Shown here one piece after another: positions 12,843 to 26,700 of a stretch of DNA of 64,000 bases. Within the stretch, counting starts at the first letter, position 1. Each line of letters begins with the position of its first letter. Position numbers and translations under genes: made by a program. Source of the DNA: Opisthocomus hoazin (Eukaryota; Chordata; Aves; Opisthocomiformes; Opisthocomidae). A model generated the notes under the pieces. That model was not told the DNA's origin. It made no database searches and saw only the letters and a program-made list of their open reading frames with translations. The stretch is taken from assembly GCF_030867145.1 (NCBI RefSeq), contig NC_134414.1, forward strand, positions 18,556,518-18,620,517. Reading direction: 5' to 3'.

Positions 12843-12935
12843 GGAGAGGAGAGGAGAGGAGAGGAGAGGAGAGGAGAGGAGAGGAGAGGAGAGGAGAGGA
12901 GAGGAGAGGAGAGGAGAGGAGAGGAGAGGAGAGGA
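12843..12935. repeat. (GGAGA)n pentanucleotide microsatellite
   Basis: About 18 tandem copies of GGAGA, flanked by GA/AAG-rich sequence. The plus-strand unit contains no stop codon, so it creates spurious Arg/Glu-rich open frames in several frames. Confidence 0.97.
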
Positions 12936-15189
12936 AACAGAAGGAAGAGGAAAACCACTTTCCTATGCCTTTTGTCCAATTTTCAGGAATGTCTATGCAT
13001 ATTTAATCTTTCCTACTGGTGCTGAGATGAGATTCTAAAAGATGCTGAATCTGTTTAAGGTTGTGCCATTGTGCAGTTAGGTAAAATCGCCAATAGAATG
13101 GACCATTGTCTGTTATTTGACGGTCATTGAAGAACTGTGCCGTTAAGCAAACTAATATAAATAAAAACATTTATTTTGAAAAGAGGAAATGCTCCTGAAA
13201 CACTTCATATTCAGCAAAGAGTTTTAGTCAAATAAAAAAAAGAATCACTAAAGTTGAAATATTTCTGCTTATATTTAAAAGCCTGACTTTTCACTTCAAG
13301 TTAAGGTTTGAGACTAAATTTTGCTTAATCAGATTACTCGAAAGCAATGTGAAATGTTTAGTTTCAGGTCCATTTAAATATTTTGGTAATTTCTTGCCGG
13401 TGGAAATTATTTCCCCTTCTGATTTCTCAGTTTGGCCATCAAATAAAAAGCAAAAAAAAAGTGCACGATCTGTTAAAGAGGTCTGAACTCTGTTCTTGGC
13501 TGTAGGCAAAGGGTTTGGCACTGGAGAACGTGGCCTCCAGAGATCATATGTTTGGTCTGCTGGAGTTATTTTCTCGTAGTTATTCACATTGCAACAATTG
13601 TCTCTATGCTTGCTGTTCAGCCCATGCCCATGGTCTCCCTTTGGAGAGCAGAGCTACACGGCGCTGCTCTGCACAGCTGCTGTGGCAGTGCCAGCACAGA
13701 TGTCCCCAGTAGCTGGGAACAGCACGGGGAGGTGTCACCTAGCAGCGATAAGGGGGTATGGATGGGCATTTACACTTACCTTTCACGGTGTTGCTCTTAC
13801 CAGCAGCCAGAACGAGGGAGACCCACCAGAGTTTGCTAAGGGTGAACCTCCTTCCCTTCCTGGAGACCCTTCCTGCAGACTGTGTCCTACCAGGAACAAA
13901 AGGTGACCAGGCTGATCAGACAGATTGAACATTCGGTGGTGTAACGGCCTACATTTGGTGGAGCCGCAGAGCGAGCTTGGGATTTCCTAGACAGCTCCTA
14001 GGCCAGTAACAAACATAGTAAGTCTTTTCCCTTTTTCTTGAATCGTTAGAAAGCTGGATGAGAACCTGAAAGCACCTATGTCCTTCAGACCTCTTGAAAT
14101 TACTGCACCACCCCCACCCTGTGATGAAGTCCCTCTCTGTGACTGTCTTGGATGGTCAGAAGGGATCTACATTCTGAAGCAGAATGTGCTGTAAGGTCTT
14201 GTGGGACGGCAGAGGCTTTGCACACACATTGCCCCTTTGCAGACACAACTCCACCTTCCGATCAGCGACCTTATTTCACGTACGCGTGTTTCTTTTCTAG
14301 GGGGATGGAGATGTACAGGGCATATATAAACAAATTCTTCATGCTTAGTAATTAGCGCGGCTTCTGAGAGCGATAGATATAATAACTTTTTTCTTTCATT
14401 TTCAGATCTCAGGCAGTGGCACACTATAATGCAGGCTTCTGTGTTGTCGCTACCAAAATACCCTGCTGCAAGGGCGGCGGGGGGGGGGGATTTGTCTTCA
14501 TTTGAGGGGGGGTTGTAGACCAAATATGGCCTAAGCCTGTTTGATAGCTCTCTCATAAATGAAATGATGACAATCCTCTTGTGACTAGGAAACATTCCAG
14601 AGCCGGGGTGTAGGGTTACACAATGGTACAGTGTCTTGCCCCTGATTTATAATTTGAGAAGCAGATTGCGTTCAGACAGAATGTGAGCTGAACAATGAGG
14701 TTTCTAGTCCTGATCTCATTAACAGAGATTTATACCAAGAGGCTATTGTATCTTGGTCATTTGGTTTGTCGTGCCAGCAAACATTCATAAAGTTATTTAG
14801 AAAAGAAAGCTTCTGTCACACACTTAGGTCAGAAATTTCTCAGGAAAATAGCTAGTCAAATATAGAGTGATCTCAATCTGCACTTACTGAGGCTTATGTT
14901 TCTGGCCTTAATAAGTCTCAGAATGATTACTGGATCAAACGTCCCACTCAGGCTTATTACATGTAAAGATTTGTGGAGACATGGCTTAAAATGCCTTTTC
15001 ACATATTTATGTTTGTTCACGGCTGAGTCACTCTAAGACAGCTTATTATTTGCAAATCATACATAAGCACCAAAAAACTGTTCTTCCAGTGCAGAAGAAC
15101 CATTAATAGGTGGAATTTCAATAATATCCCGAGAGCTACGTCCCTCCTGCTGCCCCCAGAGCCTCTGTGCTAAATGAAAGGTCGTAAAG

Positions 15190-15630
15190 ACATGGCCTGG
15201 AACCTGCTCTTCACTGACAGTCCAGTAGTTACTGTGCACACAGAAGAGGGTGCGCAGCACGTTAATGAATGTTTCAACAATGCTGCCAGGCAGTTCAACC
15301 TGACCACCAGCAAAAAGAAAATGGAGGTCCTTTTCCAGTCTCACCACACCAGAAAACAGACAGACGCAGCCGCGTGTGCTGACAACGCAGCTCTGAAGCC
15401 TGCGGACCAATCCTGCTGCTCAGCAGGAGGCTGTCTTGGAGGGGCACGGCAAGAGATGAAGTCACGTGGAGCACAGCAACACCCAGCACGGCTCTTGGGA
15501 GGTTAGAGGACAGCGTATCTGGAACACAGGAGGCGTCTGGCTTCAGAGCAACGAAGTGCCACCCGGCTGTCATCACCACTCTTCCGTACTCCCGTGAAAC
15601 ACGGGCGGTTCATCATTATCAAGGCATGTG
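15190..15630 (+). mobile_element. decayed RTE-like reverse-transcriptase fragment
   Basis: The plus strand encodes remnants of a reverse transcriptase that is not CR1. First comes NLLFTDSPVVTVHTEEGAQ, where the YADD box is degraded to FTDS, then NNAARQFNLTTSKKKMEVLF, matching the RTE-type pattern 'FGLTISxKKTEV'. After a shift of frame come ALGRLEDSV and AVITTLPYSRETRAVHH, matching the later RTE pattern 'FGRLrxxV...VVLxTLLYxxETWTVY'. The order and spacing of the blocks fit an RTE-clade LINE. Frame breaks and lost catalytic residues show a dead copy. The 5' and 3' ends are not recognisable, so the borders are approximate. Identified from remembered family patterns. Confidence 0.6.
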
Positions 15631-17644
15631 ACTTCCTAATTCCACCTACACTGACTTTCGCGCTGTTGCTGGTATAAATAATCACACAGTGCAATGAGGC
15701 CACTATTCACAGCCCTGTCACAAGCTGAGTGCTGTAGTAACACTCCTGTAAGCTGTGTTCTCCCAGGCAGCTGAGGCACATGTCCGACGAGGGGCTGCTC
15801 AAACCCCTGCTCCACGGCCAGTCTATAGATATTAAAAAGCTGAGAGTAGGTGAGCAGGCAGGGCAGCAGAAACATGTCTGGCAAATCTTTGGATGGAAGC
15901 CAGCTCCCCATCGTGGAAAACTGCTGCCAAACAGCATCTACTCTTGTAAAGAACATGGATCAGCCGCATCATGTGTAGAAAGAAAGAGCGTAACGCTGCA
16001 CAGTGCGGGGGCATGGGGGAAAGCGGGTGCTGTGGAGATCGACAGCAGTGTCTGTGGTACATACAATTTGTACTGTGAAAATAGGACACGTTTGTCCCCA
16101 GTAAAGGTGCAGCAGCTGACTCTTTACACGTTCAATTAGCAACAGAGATCATCCTTACATCCTATTGTGGGACTGTGGCCAGACCTTCTTTTTGGTCTCT
16201 GCCTGAACTCCTAGTAGAGATTAAAAGAAATAATGCAACATCCTTGCCACCAGCTCCTGGCCTCACTGTTATAGAAGAGTTGCACAGTATTTTTAACCTT
16301 CTTTTTTTAAACAGATTTTGAAATGGATTCAGGTTATCTCAGCTTCATATCATGTACCTTTGCTCTCTCATGAGCCTGGGGAAATATGAACACGTTGCTC
16401 ACTTTTTCTGTGCTATTCGTTGTTATGCAAGCTTTTTCCAGGAAAGTTCAGACTGTACTGCAATAGCAGCTTTTCTGTCTTGCTAATGACTTGTCACTGA
16501 ATGCCAGACAGCCCAAACATGGAATAATTAGGATAGTAACAGATGACATTTTCTAGGCAACATGTGAGAGTGACAAGCTTTAACTAACTTTGGCAATCCT
16601 TGGCTTAAGCCGTACTTTTTTTCCTTTGGCAGAACGTTTGTTTGCTGTTAAGTGACAGATAAATAAGAAAAGTTCCTTCCTTTTTTTCCCCAAATGTATT
16701 AACTATTGTTTCTCTCCCACAATAGCCACACTTCCCATAAATCTTATTTTCCGTCAAGGAAGTTCTCCTTTACAAGTTTCCTATCCAATTGCAGTTGATT
16801 TCTAGCATTTTATGCTTCCTTTAAAGTGAAGAGTTGGAAGAGACAATCCAGAGAGTTTGTTCTACTCCAACTACTAAAGCCCTGTCAAAATGTGCTGATC
16901 TGACAAGACAATGCTCAAAGCAATGAATCCTTTGTCAAATCTTTGCAACCGAAAAATATTTTCAAGTGTCGTCTGTGTTTCTCTTCTTGGAAAGCTCTCT
17001 CAGCACTGTTCACACCTCCGTATCGCACTACCTACAGCAGGCTCACCCAGCCTTGCCTCTGAAAACAGTAATTTTCATGTCTCTGAGGATCTGTCCCCAG
17101 AGTGGGGAAAATCGGGGTTGGGTTTGTGCAGGAGGATGCTACACAAAAGCTTCTGGTCTCAGCTTTGGAATCACATGGTGGATTCTTAAATCATATTTTG
17201 TATTCACACACTACATCAAAATTATAAAAGAGCCACGTCATTAGATCCACACACTTTGATTTTGAAAAACGTAACTTGACAGAAAGGCTCCTATTGATCT
17301 GTAAGATCAAATCCTTATGGCAAACTCAGTGTCTGATAACTCATGTTGGCCCATCCTCCCCATCTCTGGAGATTTGCATCCCTATGGCTCAGCTCCACTT
17401 CACAGCCCAGAACATATCAGTTAACACCCGTGGCTGGGACCTGGGATACATCGGGGCTCTGATGCACAAGCCTCATCACGGATAGCACTGGAAATAAAAA
17501 TATGTAGAACAGTGCTGTTGGCCAAGTTATCCCCTCAAGTGGTGTTAGACAGGGGATATTCAAAAAAGAAGTAATTGGATAAAAAATATATACTTGCAAA
17601 ACAGAGAGCCCCTGTATGCTCACTATACACAATTTTTTGGACAT
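15631..17644. other. intergenic DNA
   Basis: No gene, exon or repeat family was recognised. Open frames in the stretch are short and resemble nothing known. Confidence 0.5.
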
Positions 17645-17793
17645 GAGGTGTTCAAAAAATGTGGAGGTGTTCAAAAAATGTGTAGAAGTGGCACTTCAGG
17701 ATATGGTTTAGCAGGCATGGTGGTGTTGGGTGGATGGTTGGATTTGATGATCTTAGAGGTCTTTTCCAACCTATGATTCTATGATTCTACGAA
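17645..17793 (+). mobile_element. CR1 LINE 3' tip
   Basis: About 150 bp of CR1 3' end: GTGGCACTTCAGGATATGG, the GGCATGGTGGTGTTGGGTGG block, GATGATCTTAGAGGTCTTTT and ATGATTCT octamer copies. At its 5' edge a 19-bp unit is duplicated exactly in tandem (17645-17663 and 17664-17682). It is the same subfamily as the 35.2 kb copy and differs from the 28.8 kb element. Confidence 0.9.
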
Positions 17794-20700
17794 TACCCAC
17801 CCACCTTCCCTTTTTTTCAGGCCTCTGGTAGATGTTTTATGCTCTTTCTGGCTGTAAGCACATGATGGGAAAGGAGAGGAGATGGCATTGCTGTGAACAG
17901 TGCACAGAGACCATTTCCAAGAAGGAAACAGCACCTGGCACTGCATGTCCAGACAGTGGCTACACAGATACACAGATGGTGGCTACATAGATTAATAACT
18001 CAAGGATTTCTGATTGCAGTTAAAATAAATTTGCTTTTATTTTTCCAGTTTAGGCTTATTCTTTCTTTTTTCTTTCTTTTTTTCTCTGTTATTGTCTTTA
18101 AATCCATTACCAGGTCAATACGTAAGGAGAATGTTTGCAGGGCCAGAGGCAGAGACTTCTGGATCCAAGCTTCGGGAGGCAGGGAAGGAGAAGAGGGAAG
18201 GAGGAGGAGTTGCAAACGGGGCTAACTATGGGCAGCACCATTCCCAAGAGACCCTGCAGCAAGGTGCAGAGCTTGCTGAAAGCCATTTGGTCACATTTGG
18301 TAATTTCAACAGCCAGATCTACTGAACTGCCTCCAGCACAGCCAAGGTCTAAATGTATCATTTTATCCACCACGTAGGTTCCAATGTAACATGTCCTTCA
18401 CACATGGAGTGAGTATATTGTCCCTAGCTTTGTGCTACTTTTTGTTGGCATTTGTAGCAGGCTCTGTCTCATCTCTTCTTTCACCTCATTCGTGAGAATG
18501 CTGTGGGGTGCATATTGTTTGAGAGATTCTCTACAAATATAATTTTATAGTTTTACATTATAGCCACCCAAATGAGAACACCACCAGGGTAAACTTCACC
18601 TGAATAATGTACAGAAGGTTATGCTGAAATAGTTTCAAGAGTGGCTCACCTCCATTCTTCATCCAGTGCAAAAAGAAACTTCAGAGACAGTTCTAAGTTG
18701 TTCTGCATCTGCCATTAGTGGAGGAACAGAGACCCCACACAGAAGAAACCCCCACACTCAACCCAACACCAGAACAGCACGAAGGGACGTCAGTACCGTC
18801 TCTGTGCAAGAGGTCTCAAGGGTCTGTTTTCTGAGGTCCCATCCAGGCTATTATCCCAACAAGAGCAGTAAATACTGAGATTCTTTCCCCTCTCTTTGCA
18901 AACCACCTTTTCGGCTCACAGCCTTTACACCAACAGGCTGCTCCAGGAAAGCACTTTTCGAGTTCCCTGTTGGTCATTGCAAAGATTTTTACATGAAACT
19001 ATGTACAGGACAACGCCTCTTGTTGAAAAGTTTAGATGAAGGAGAACATTGGGAGACACTCAATCCAAACAGCCATTCGTTAAATATGATTATATTCTAG
19101 AACAAATCGGGTATAACAGATCAGATGCCATTTGGGGAGTCAGATATCCCTAGTAAATCAGGACGCTGATAGCTCAGAATCTGCTACTCACAAATTTTAA
19201 AAATGTTGGGGATCTACATCACAGGGAGGGGGAGAATTATAAAAGCTATTTTGCAATAGTCTTAGATTATGATATAAAAATATATGTAGTAAGTATTATA
19301 GTATGTGTACTACATTGTATACATATTATATGCTACTAATAATGTCATTACATGTCTATTTTTATATTGGTGTCTTCTACAAAATGAGAAGCCAAGAGAA
19401 AGCTTGAGTTTTGTGGCTTGCTTCACGGAGCTAGGAATATAGAAAATGTAGGAGGAGATTTCTTTTGAATGTAGAAGCTAGATGATTCTGAAGAAAAGTG
19501 ACACTAGTCTCTGAAGAATACTTTCATTTGGCTGTTGTGTTATTTATAAAAATCCAAATTCAAGACAAATATGTTGCCATGGAATCATCAAGAGAAGTGC
19601 TTTTCTTTTTTTCATTTTGGAAGGAGAGAAGGTGAAATAAAGTATTCAGCATACTGAAATGCATATTTTTTTGTACAATGTTATAATAGCCCAAGGCTTT
19701 AAAAGGCAGCTTGAGAAGCTTTTAGTGACACCTGAAGGGACAGGGTTCAAAGTTCCCATTCATTTTAACGGAAATTGGGTGTCCACATTTTTTTGAAAGA
19801 TTTTAAAATCTCATGTATGATTTATAAACCAAGTACAAACACAGCATTTGAACAGCACCCAAAAAGGGCAATAAATGTACAGAGCACATTGCAGCAGATC
19901 AAGGTGAATCCAATGGAAATGCCTAGTTCGTCTCCTGAATACCAAAGTGTAAATCCTTTCCAGAAGTCATGTAGAAGAGACTTTAAGAAATAACATAATT
20001 CTTAAATATCATACAGATTTTCCTTGTCTACCTGGGTCAAAATTCTTTCAGTGGTACATAGCTGCCAGCCATGTTACGCTTCCCCTGAGAGTTTACTACA
20101 AACACGTAACTGTGGCACAGCACTTACAATACTGAACAGTCCTATCAATTTACCTTGGCACTGCGTGCAACATCTGGCCCATAATTAATACAGTGTTTTA
20201 AGATCCTTCTGGTACTATTAAATGCAAGGTATATTAAACCCAGTGAGTCTAAAAGTTACTCATTTTTTTTCCAGGGAAGAGAAAAACTGAAGAGTTAAGG
20301 AAGATAAAGTTATTAACAGACTTCAAAAAGCAGGAGTACTAGATTTCACGTCTCTGCCTGTTCCTCAGATCTCTTTTGTCCTTAATAAGACAGTACTCGC
20401 ACATTAGCGTGTGGGGTATCAGATGGCCCTTTTGTGATTATTCATCTCCTACAAAGAACGTCACTACTGTGGCCGCTCATGTTTCCTTTGGCAGCTGAGT
20501 AGCCGGAGGTTGAACATGCCGTAAATCTGCAGCCACAGCAGAGCCCAGGTCCCACCAGGTCTGTGGCCACCGCGCTTGCCATGTGCAGAGGAGGGCCCCC
20601 GAGCTGCCCCCGGGCCACTGTGTGTCACCCCCAACCCGCTGAGGTCTGAGCCCCCCCTTCACTGCCTGGCCACCCCGGGGGACTGGATGTGAGCTGACAG

Positions 20701-23700
20701 CTGTCCCTTGGTGGCCTGCTGCTGCTGTGTGTGGATTTATTCATAAAGTCAGAAGAAAATCTTAAAACTAATTGTACGGTACCATTGTAGGCTGAGGAAT
20801 TAGAGCTTTTGTATGTCTCCTGTAGATGTGTAGAAACTATGCGTGAGATAATTGCCATGTGCTTCCTTTGTAACAACTGGAGAGAAAGAGGCAATTTTAA
20901 GGTACGATTCAACTGTCCGTAAGGTATATATCTAAAACAGGCCAGGTGAATCAGTCCCTAAGCATGCCTGTTTGTCTCTAATGACTTGAAAGAGAGCTTA
21001 GGGACTAGCTTAGACAAAAGTACTGTATAGAAGGTAGATGATATGAATTCCATTATAGATAGACTCAGAAGAGGTCTGTTGACTTCTTTTCTTCACTTTT
21101 TCTCTTGGCATACTGTGGGGTTTTTTCAAAATAGATCTCAAGCTGAGGTTACCAAAGCTAGCTGCAAAAGGATGTATTAACATGTGAACTTGGTCATCAC
21201 CAATGCACCTGGTGGCACATCCTGGTCAAACTGGTCATGTCCCTATAAACAAAACTTCATTCATTTGCAGTCAATTCTCCTTCATCCAAGTAACTGAAGA
21301 GCTGGGATTCCACAAGTAAATGAAAAAAAATGCTTCCAAACCTAAGCTGAGGAAGTTTGAAATCTCTACATCCTGACTTCTAACACGTCCAGTGTAATCC
21401 ATAAACTGGGTGTAAGAAGCTAAGCTGGGTCTGCACAGATCCGTTTGGCTACATCTGCATCAATAAATAAAATGGACCAGAGCCAATTCTCTAGCTCCAA
21501 AAGCAAGTGGCATGCTACAGCTTGTAACCACAAAGTTAAACTCTCTTTGCACCTGGAGCAGGTGGCTTTGTTCATACTGCATTTGGGGAGAGACCCGGGA
21601 CTGTGCCAGGCCCTGAGCTGGGCTTGGACATTGCTTTGGTAAGTGCTAGCTGGCACAGGCCATACTGCGCCAGGAACTGTGCCGCCAGTTAAACTGTACA
21701 GACCATTAAAAGGTCAGTGCCTAAACCCAACCCCTGCGTCACTACATGTTTCCAGTGTAGCTACAGAGGTGGTTTAAGAGTCTAATAAAATATATTGGCT
21801 CAGACATACTGCTATGGGAATGTGCATGACAGTTTCCATCAGGCAGCCAGATCACACACCTCTGTGCCTCTGGCATGGTTTAACTTCAACAAAGATAATC
21901 TGGCCATCAATATTGGACATTTGGCTGTATTTTAAATATCATATCACCTTGAGAGCAGATCAAGGGAAAGCAATACACTGCAATAGCATGCTCAATATTA
22001 AACTGGAACAGAGAATTGATATTACACCTTCCTAGTCTCTAGACTTAATGTTTCAAGGCAGAGTTTTCAATGTTACCTAAATAATTTTCCCAATCCAACC
22101 TGATCAACTCTGCTAAAAAAGTTTGAGTTACACTACATGGAAGGTTTAACACATAGGAAAAAAGCTATTTCAAATTTAATAAACAAAAAGTACATTTATA
22201 CTGTCTTGTTGGTGTCTGCTAGAGTTTTGTGCCCAACTCTTATCTCCTGAATGTTCATGCTGCCTAAGTGTTAGTTCCCCCTCAAGCTCCTTTCTGGAGC
22301 AAGCTCAGCTGTTTTGGGGCTGGGAAGAACTAGGCAGAGACTAAGAGATGGCATGTGCCAGTGTCCCACCCCCACACTGCATGAAGATACAGTGTAAGTG
22401 TGACTCATGTTGGACGTGGCTTCTCCCAGACTAACCAGCGTTTCAGCAGGCCTCTCCATGGCCTCACGTCCTAAGCCACCCTCGGTGTTACATAACAAAA
22501 AGACTTATCTGGCAGCCTGCGAAGCAGCTTCCCAACAGCAGCCAGGGCAACTTCTTAAACAGACCATACTCAAATCCATGGCTCCATTGTCAGGAAGATT
22601 TCTTAGCAGCAATTTAAAATTACACCGACTGCCATAGCACAAGCTAGTTTTACACAAGCTGAAGAACAGTGCTGGTTCTATTTCATATCTGTATATCTAT
22701 GTATATGCATGTGAATTTCGTCTCCCGTATGTTTATGTGTCTGTACATACATGCAGGAGGGGTAAACAGCCCTTGGGTGCAGGCAGGCATAGCTGCCTAG
22801 CCTCTACCAAGGTACATCGTAAGCACGGCTGCAGCCGAGTTCTTTGTGATCCGTGATTGCTGTGACCATGATCCTGAGCAGCAGGTCTCTGCTTTGATTC
22901 TCCAGACACGAACGTTACTGAGAATCCTAGGGAGGAGCCCTCTTCCCAGGCTGTGACACGTACACCTATAGACTCACACATCTAATGCATTCGTCATCAT
23001 TGTTGCTCTGATCGCTTGTTTTCAAGTTTTTCACAGCAACTGGGTATTTTTTTCTTGAGGGCGCATCTATACTGCTAAGCCACAGAAGGCCAGGTAATAC
23101 GGTCAGGCATTCGCACTTACTGTCACGCTGCTTATTTCTCAGTTCTCTGCTTGACTCTATTTTGGACCACTTCAGCTGTCACTAAGAGAAGTCTGTGGTA
23201 GAGGGAGTTGACCCTGTGGAGTGTGGACACAAGCCAGTCTGTGCTATTCAGCCTCAAGGCTTGAATCAACTCAGCAGTATAAACACAGCCAAACAGTCTG
23301 TATGTTCAATGAGACGAAAAGGAGCAAACGATCCTGATTCCATTTAATGCCGATTTAGGGCTCTTAACACTGCCTTTCCCACAACTGAAGCTGTTGTATT
23401 GTCTAGCTAAGGGCTTTTGTCTAATGATAGGATGAGAGCTTGAGAAATCTGGCTGTTCTGATAATGTTGCAAGGAGAGTTAATGTTCACTATCCATGCTT
23501 CACTAGGGCATAGTCAGCATATTGATTTTGATAAAAGTCTGGAATAAGGAAGACATTCAAAATAAACAGGGTCCTAGGGAGGGCATTCACTTTAATTTGA
23601 CGTTTACTTTTCCCCAGAGGGGAAGAGGTAGAGCTCGCTGACCTTTTAAGTTGTTCGCTAACTCCATAATGAATGGGGATAAGTTAACTCTGATTATGTT

Positions 23701-26700
23701 TTCAATTTCGTTAGGGAACTAGATGCCAATGAGTCTGAACTTTTTCTGTTAACATCTGAATACTTCTATGTAATGGTCACCTTACATATCGAACATAACC
23801 TTCAGTGCTTCCAACTTAATCAAATTTATCTTATAGCCAGATGATTTGCCAGAATTACAGTTCACAGGATATTTGGCATCATTGATCTAACTTATGACAA
23901 ATAAGAGGATATAAATATATAGGTATAAAAAATGCTTCCTGAGACACCTTGTTTATTCCTTGAATACTCTGCTGTTCCCTTATTACCTCTCAATGTGTGT
24001 TCTACATCTAACTTTTAAAAGTATGTTCTTTAAAATTATGAATTAAGATTGAAAACCTAATTATCCACCAAGAGAGATATGTCTCCATCTCGAGACACTC
24101 ACATACGAACAATATGTATAACTTCAGTCATTCTGCTGTTGAAAGAAAAGGCAGAACTCAATAATTGTGATGGGAATAGCATATGAAAAAAATTTCAGGT
24201 ATCTAAAATGCAGAAGAGAAACAGGTAGCAAGGAAAGAAAAAGAAAAAAAACCACTCAATCCCCCCCAACACAACCAAAATCAGACAAAAATATCACAGT
24301 AGCAAAGGTTGTTTATGAATTAACTTAAATTTATCTTCCAAGGGAAAAAAAAAAAAAAAAAAAGACCTTACAGCCAGTTCCAGGCTTGTCAGGCATAATG
24401 AGTTCTGTTGGAACAGTCTTTTGGAAATGTCTTTGTATCTCCTTGTGCTTATGGAATAAGGAAATGCTTACAAGCTTTTCAGAAAATTAAATAATGTTTT
24501 CAGAAATGTATGGAGATCTCTAGATAGAATTGTAAAGCATCAGATTCTGTACCATTCTGAATGCATTCAGAAGATGATTTAATAAGCTCTGAAGGAAGTT
24601 ATGGGTTTATTAAGGGCGCCTTAGCCTTTCCCTACTTGTTGTGTCTTGGGTACAGACTTGAAAACCCTTAACACTGCTCCTTCAGATTACAAATTCTTTT
24701 ATTGTATGCACATGTCTGGCACAACTAGTCGATATTTTGGCAAGGATCTCTTGGTCTCTTGTTATATAAATAATTTCTCTAAATGTTGCTTCCCTGATTC
24801 ATTTTTTTTTCCTAAGAGGGTCTTAATACCCAAACATTTACCACTCTAGTCTAAATATTCCTCAGCTGAACTACAACATGATTAAGAAGACAACTGCAAT
24901 TTAGAGAAAAATGGCAATGATCCAATTGTTCCCTCTGGGAGCCAGACTGGGCACCATAAATCATGCATCCTTCAGAAGAAAAAGAAAAAATCAAAATTAA
25001 AATGTTGCCATATCTCTTCAGGCTTATTGCTAAGGAATAAAAGCAGATTATCCATTCTTCACCATGTCAGCTGAACAGGAAGGACAACCCAGTCTCTTTT
25101 GCAGGGTATAGAACTCATTGGTTTCCATCAATTTTCATAGTTTATGGCTCAATTTGGCTTCATGCCTAAGTAAAAAGTATATATTCTCAGAAACTTTGAG
25201 AAAGCATTTCCACATTCTTTTATTCAAATGACACTGTGCATAATAACAAACAAGTGAGACTCTCACCCAGCCCATATATAAGAATGAGTTTGTCATTTCC
25301 TCAGCAGGACAGTATTGCTGTAGTGACCGACCCCTGCGCACTCATCTGGAAGGCTCAGGGGAAGCTCATCTCTTTTATACAGATTCTTTCAGAATGGAGA
25401 CAAGGGGAAGATGGGATTGATGCTGACATTCTAACTACACAGAGTGATTTGTAAGACCTGAAGACTAAAAGGTAATACTTGCAAAGTACACTATCCTGCT
25501 ACACTTACTGTGCATCTGCGGCAGCCTTTTTGTTCAATTGTTTTGCAGGTCCTAATTTATTCTCACCAGATAAATTACAGAAGCAAACTACCATACATAT
25601 CTTCTTATCTATTGGCATCTGTAGACAAGGTAGTCAGCTCTCCAATTTGGTTTCCTACCAGAGGCCATGCACAAGATTTAGGCCACACATTTCATTCCCA
25701 CAAACAAGAGTTCCACACTCTCCTTGCAGTCTTGGACCTGCATCTGAGGAGAGCAATTGCTTCCTTCAACACAGATTCTGAGGCATACTACTGTCAGGAG
25801 ACCAGTATTTAACACTGCACAGCAAATCACACAGCAACTTAGAATAGAAAATAAAGAAAAACACCAACTGAACCAGGAGGAGGAGTCTGCAAAGACAACA
25901 TAACAGTCACATTCTCTGATATGTTATTTTATTCTGTTGTGTAGCTGGAGGTTTTGGATAAGCAGGTTTTCATTAGATAATCTCAACTTGTGTGAATCAA
26001 AACCAACTTCACCAAAACTCATGCAGAATTCCGAATTAAACCCCCCCTAGCTTCCTGCCACCAAAAAAAATCACTGCTTGGTAAGATAATTAGGAGATCA
26101 GTCTTCCCCAGCCTGTGAATTCAAGGCAGATCTATTGTGCAGATTTGGATTTCTAGACTCTGTGTTGCTGTTCCTAGAGCCTAAGATTTCTAACTGTAAT
26201 GAGGGCTTCACCCTGGCACTGAGGAAGAAGCCTGGACACTTGGTGACCTCCATCATTAGCTGTGGAACCTAAGTTCTAGACTTTCAGCTCCGCCCTGGGA
26301 GACTCCATGGAGTTTTCCTGACTGCTAGAAACCCTGTAGACTTCTCAAACACTGACAAAAAGCCCCAGATTAGCCAACAGGTGAGAATTAACCACAGAAT
26401 TCCTGGAACTCAAATCAAAATGGCTACCTATTTCCAAAACCATTTCCTGTTTCTTCTGGAGGAAACGTAGAAATGTCAAGCTTTTGTTCACACTGGGTGA
26501 TGGTTTTGTTTTGACAACACTAGTGGTTCCTGAACTGACCCTGTATTTCTTGACTTCACACTGTGCTGCTTTAATGCACCCAAAATAGATATCCTTGAAA
26601 GGCTACCCTCACTCTTCAATTAGTCTGATTGCTATAGCCTGTCTCTTGGGTTGAATAGAATAACAAGAACCTTTTGCTTCACACATCTACATGGGTGCCA

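Larger units (their letters stand above)
9386..15185. other. intergenic DNA
   Basis: About 5.8 kb between a CR1 and the RTE-like fragment. It holds a GC-rich block at about 11.02-11.76 kb and the GGAGA array (listed separately). No exon with convincing splice sites was seen. Long open frames in the GC-rich block occur on both strands at once and look like composition artefacts. Confidence 0.5.

Noticed and set aside
12742-13038. Arg/Glu-repeat 'protein'
   Set aside because: Product of the stop-free GGAGA microsatellite; no gene context.
24345-24363. Poly(A) tail of a processed pseudogene
   Set aside because: No recognisable retrocopy precedes the run and no flanking direct repeats were seen.
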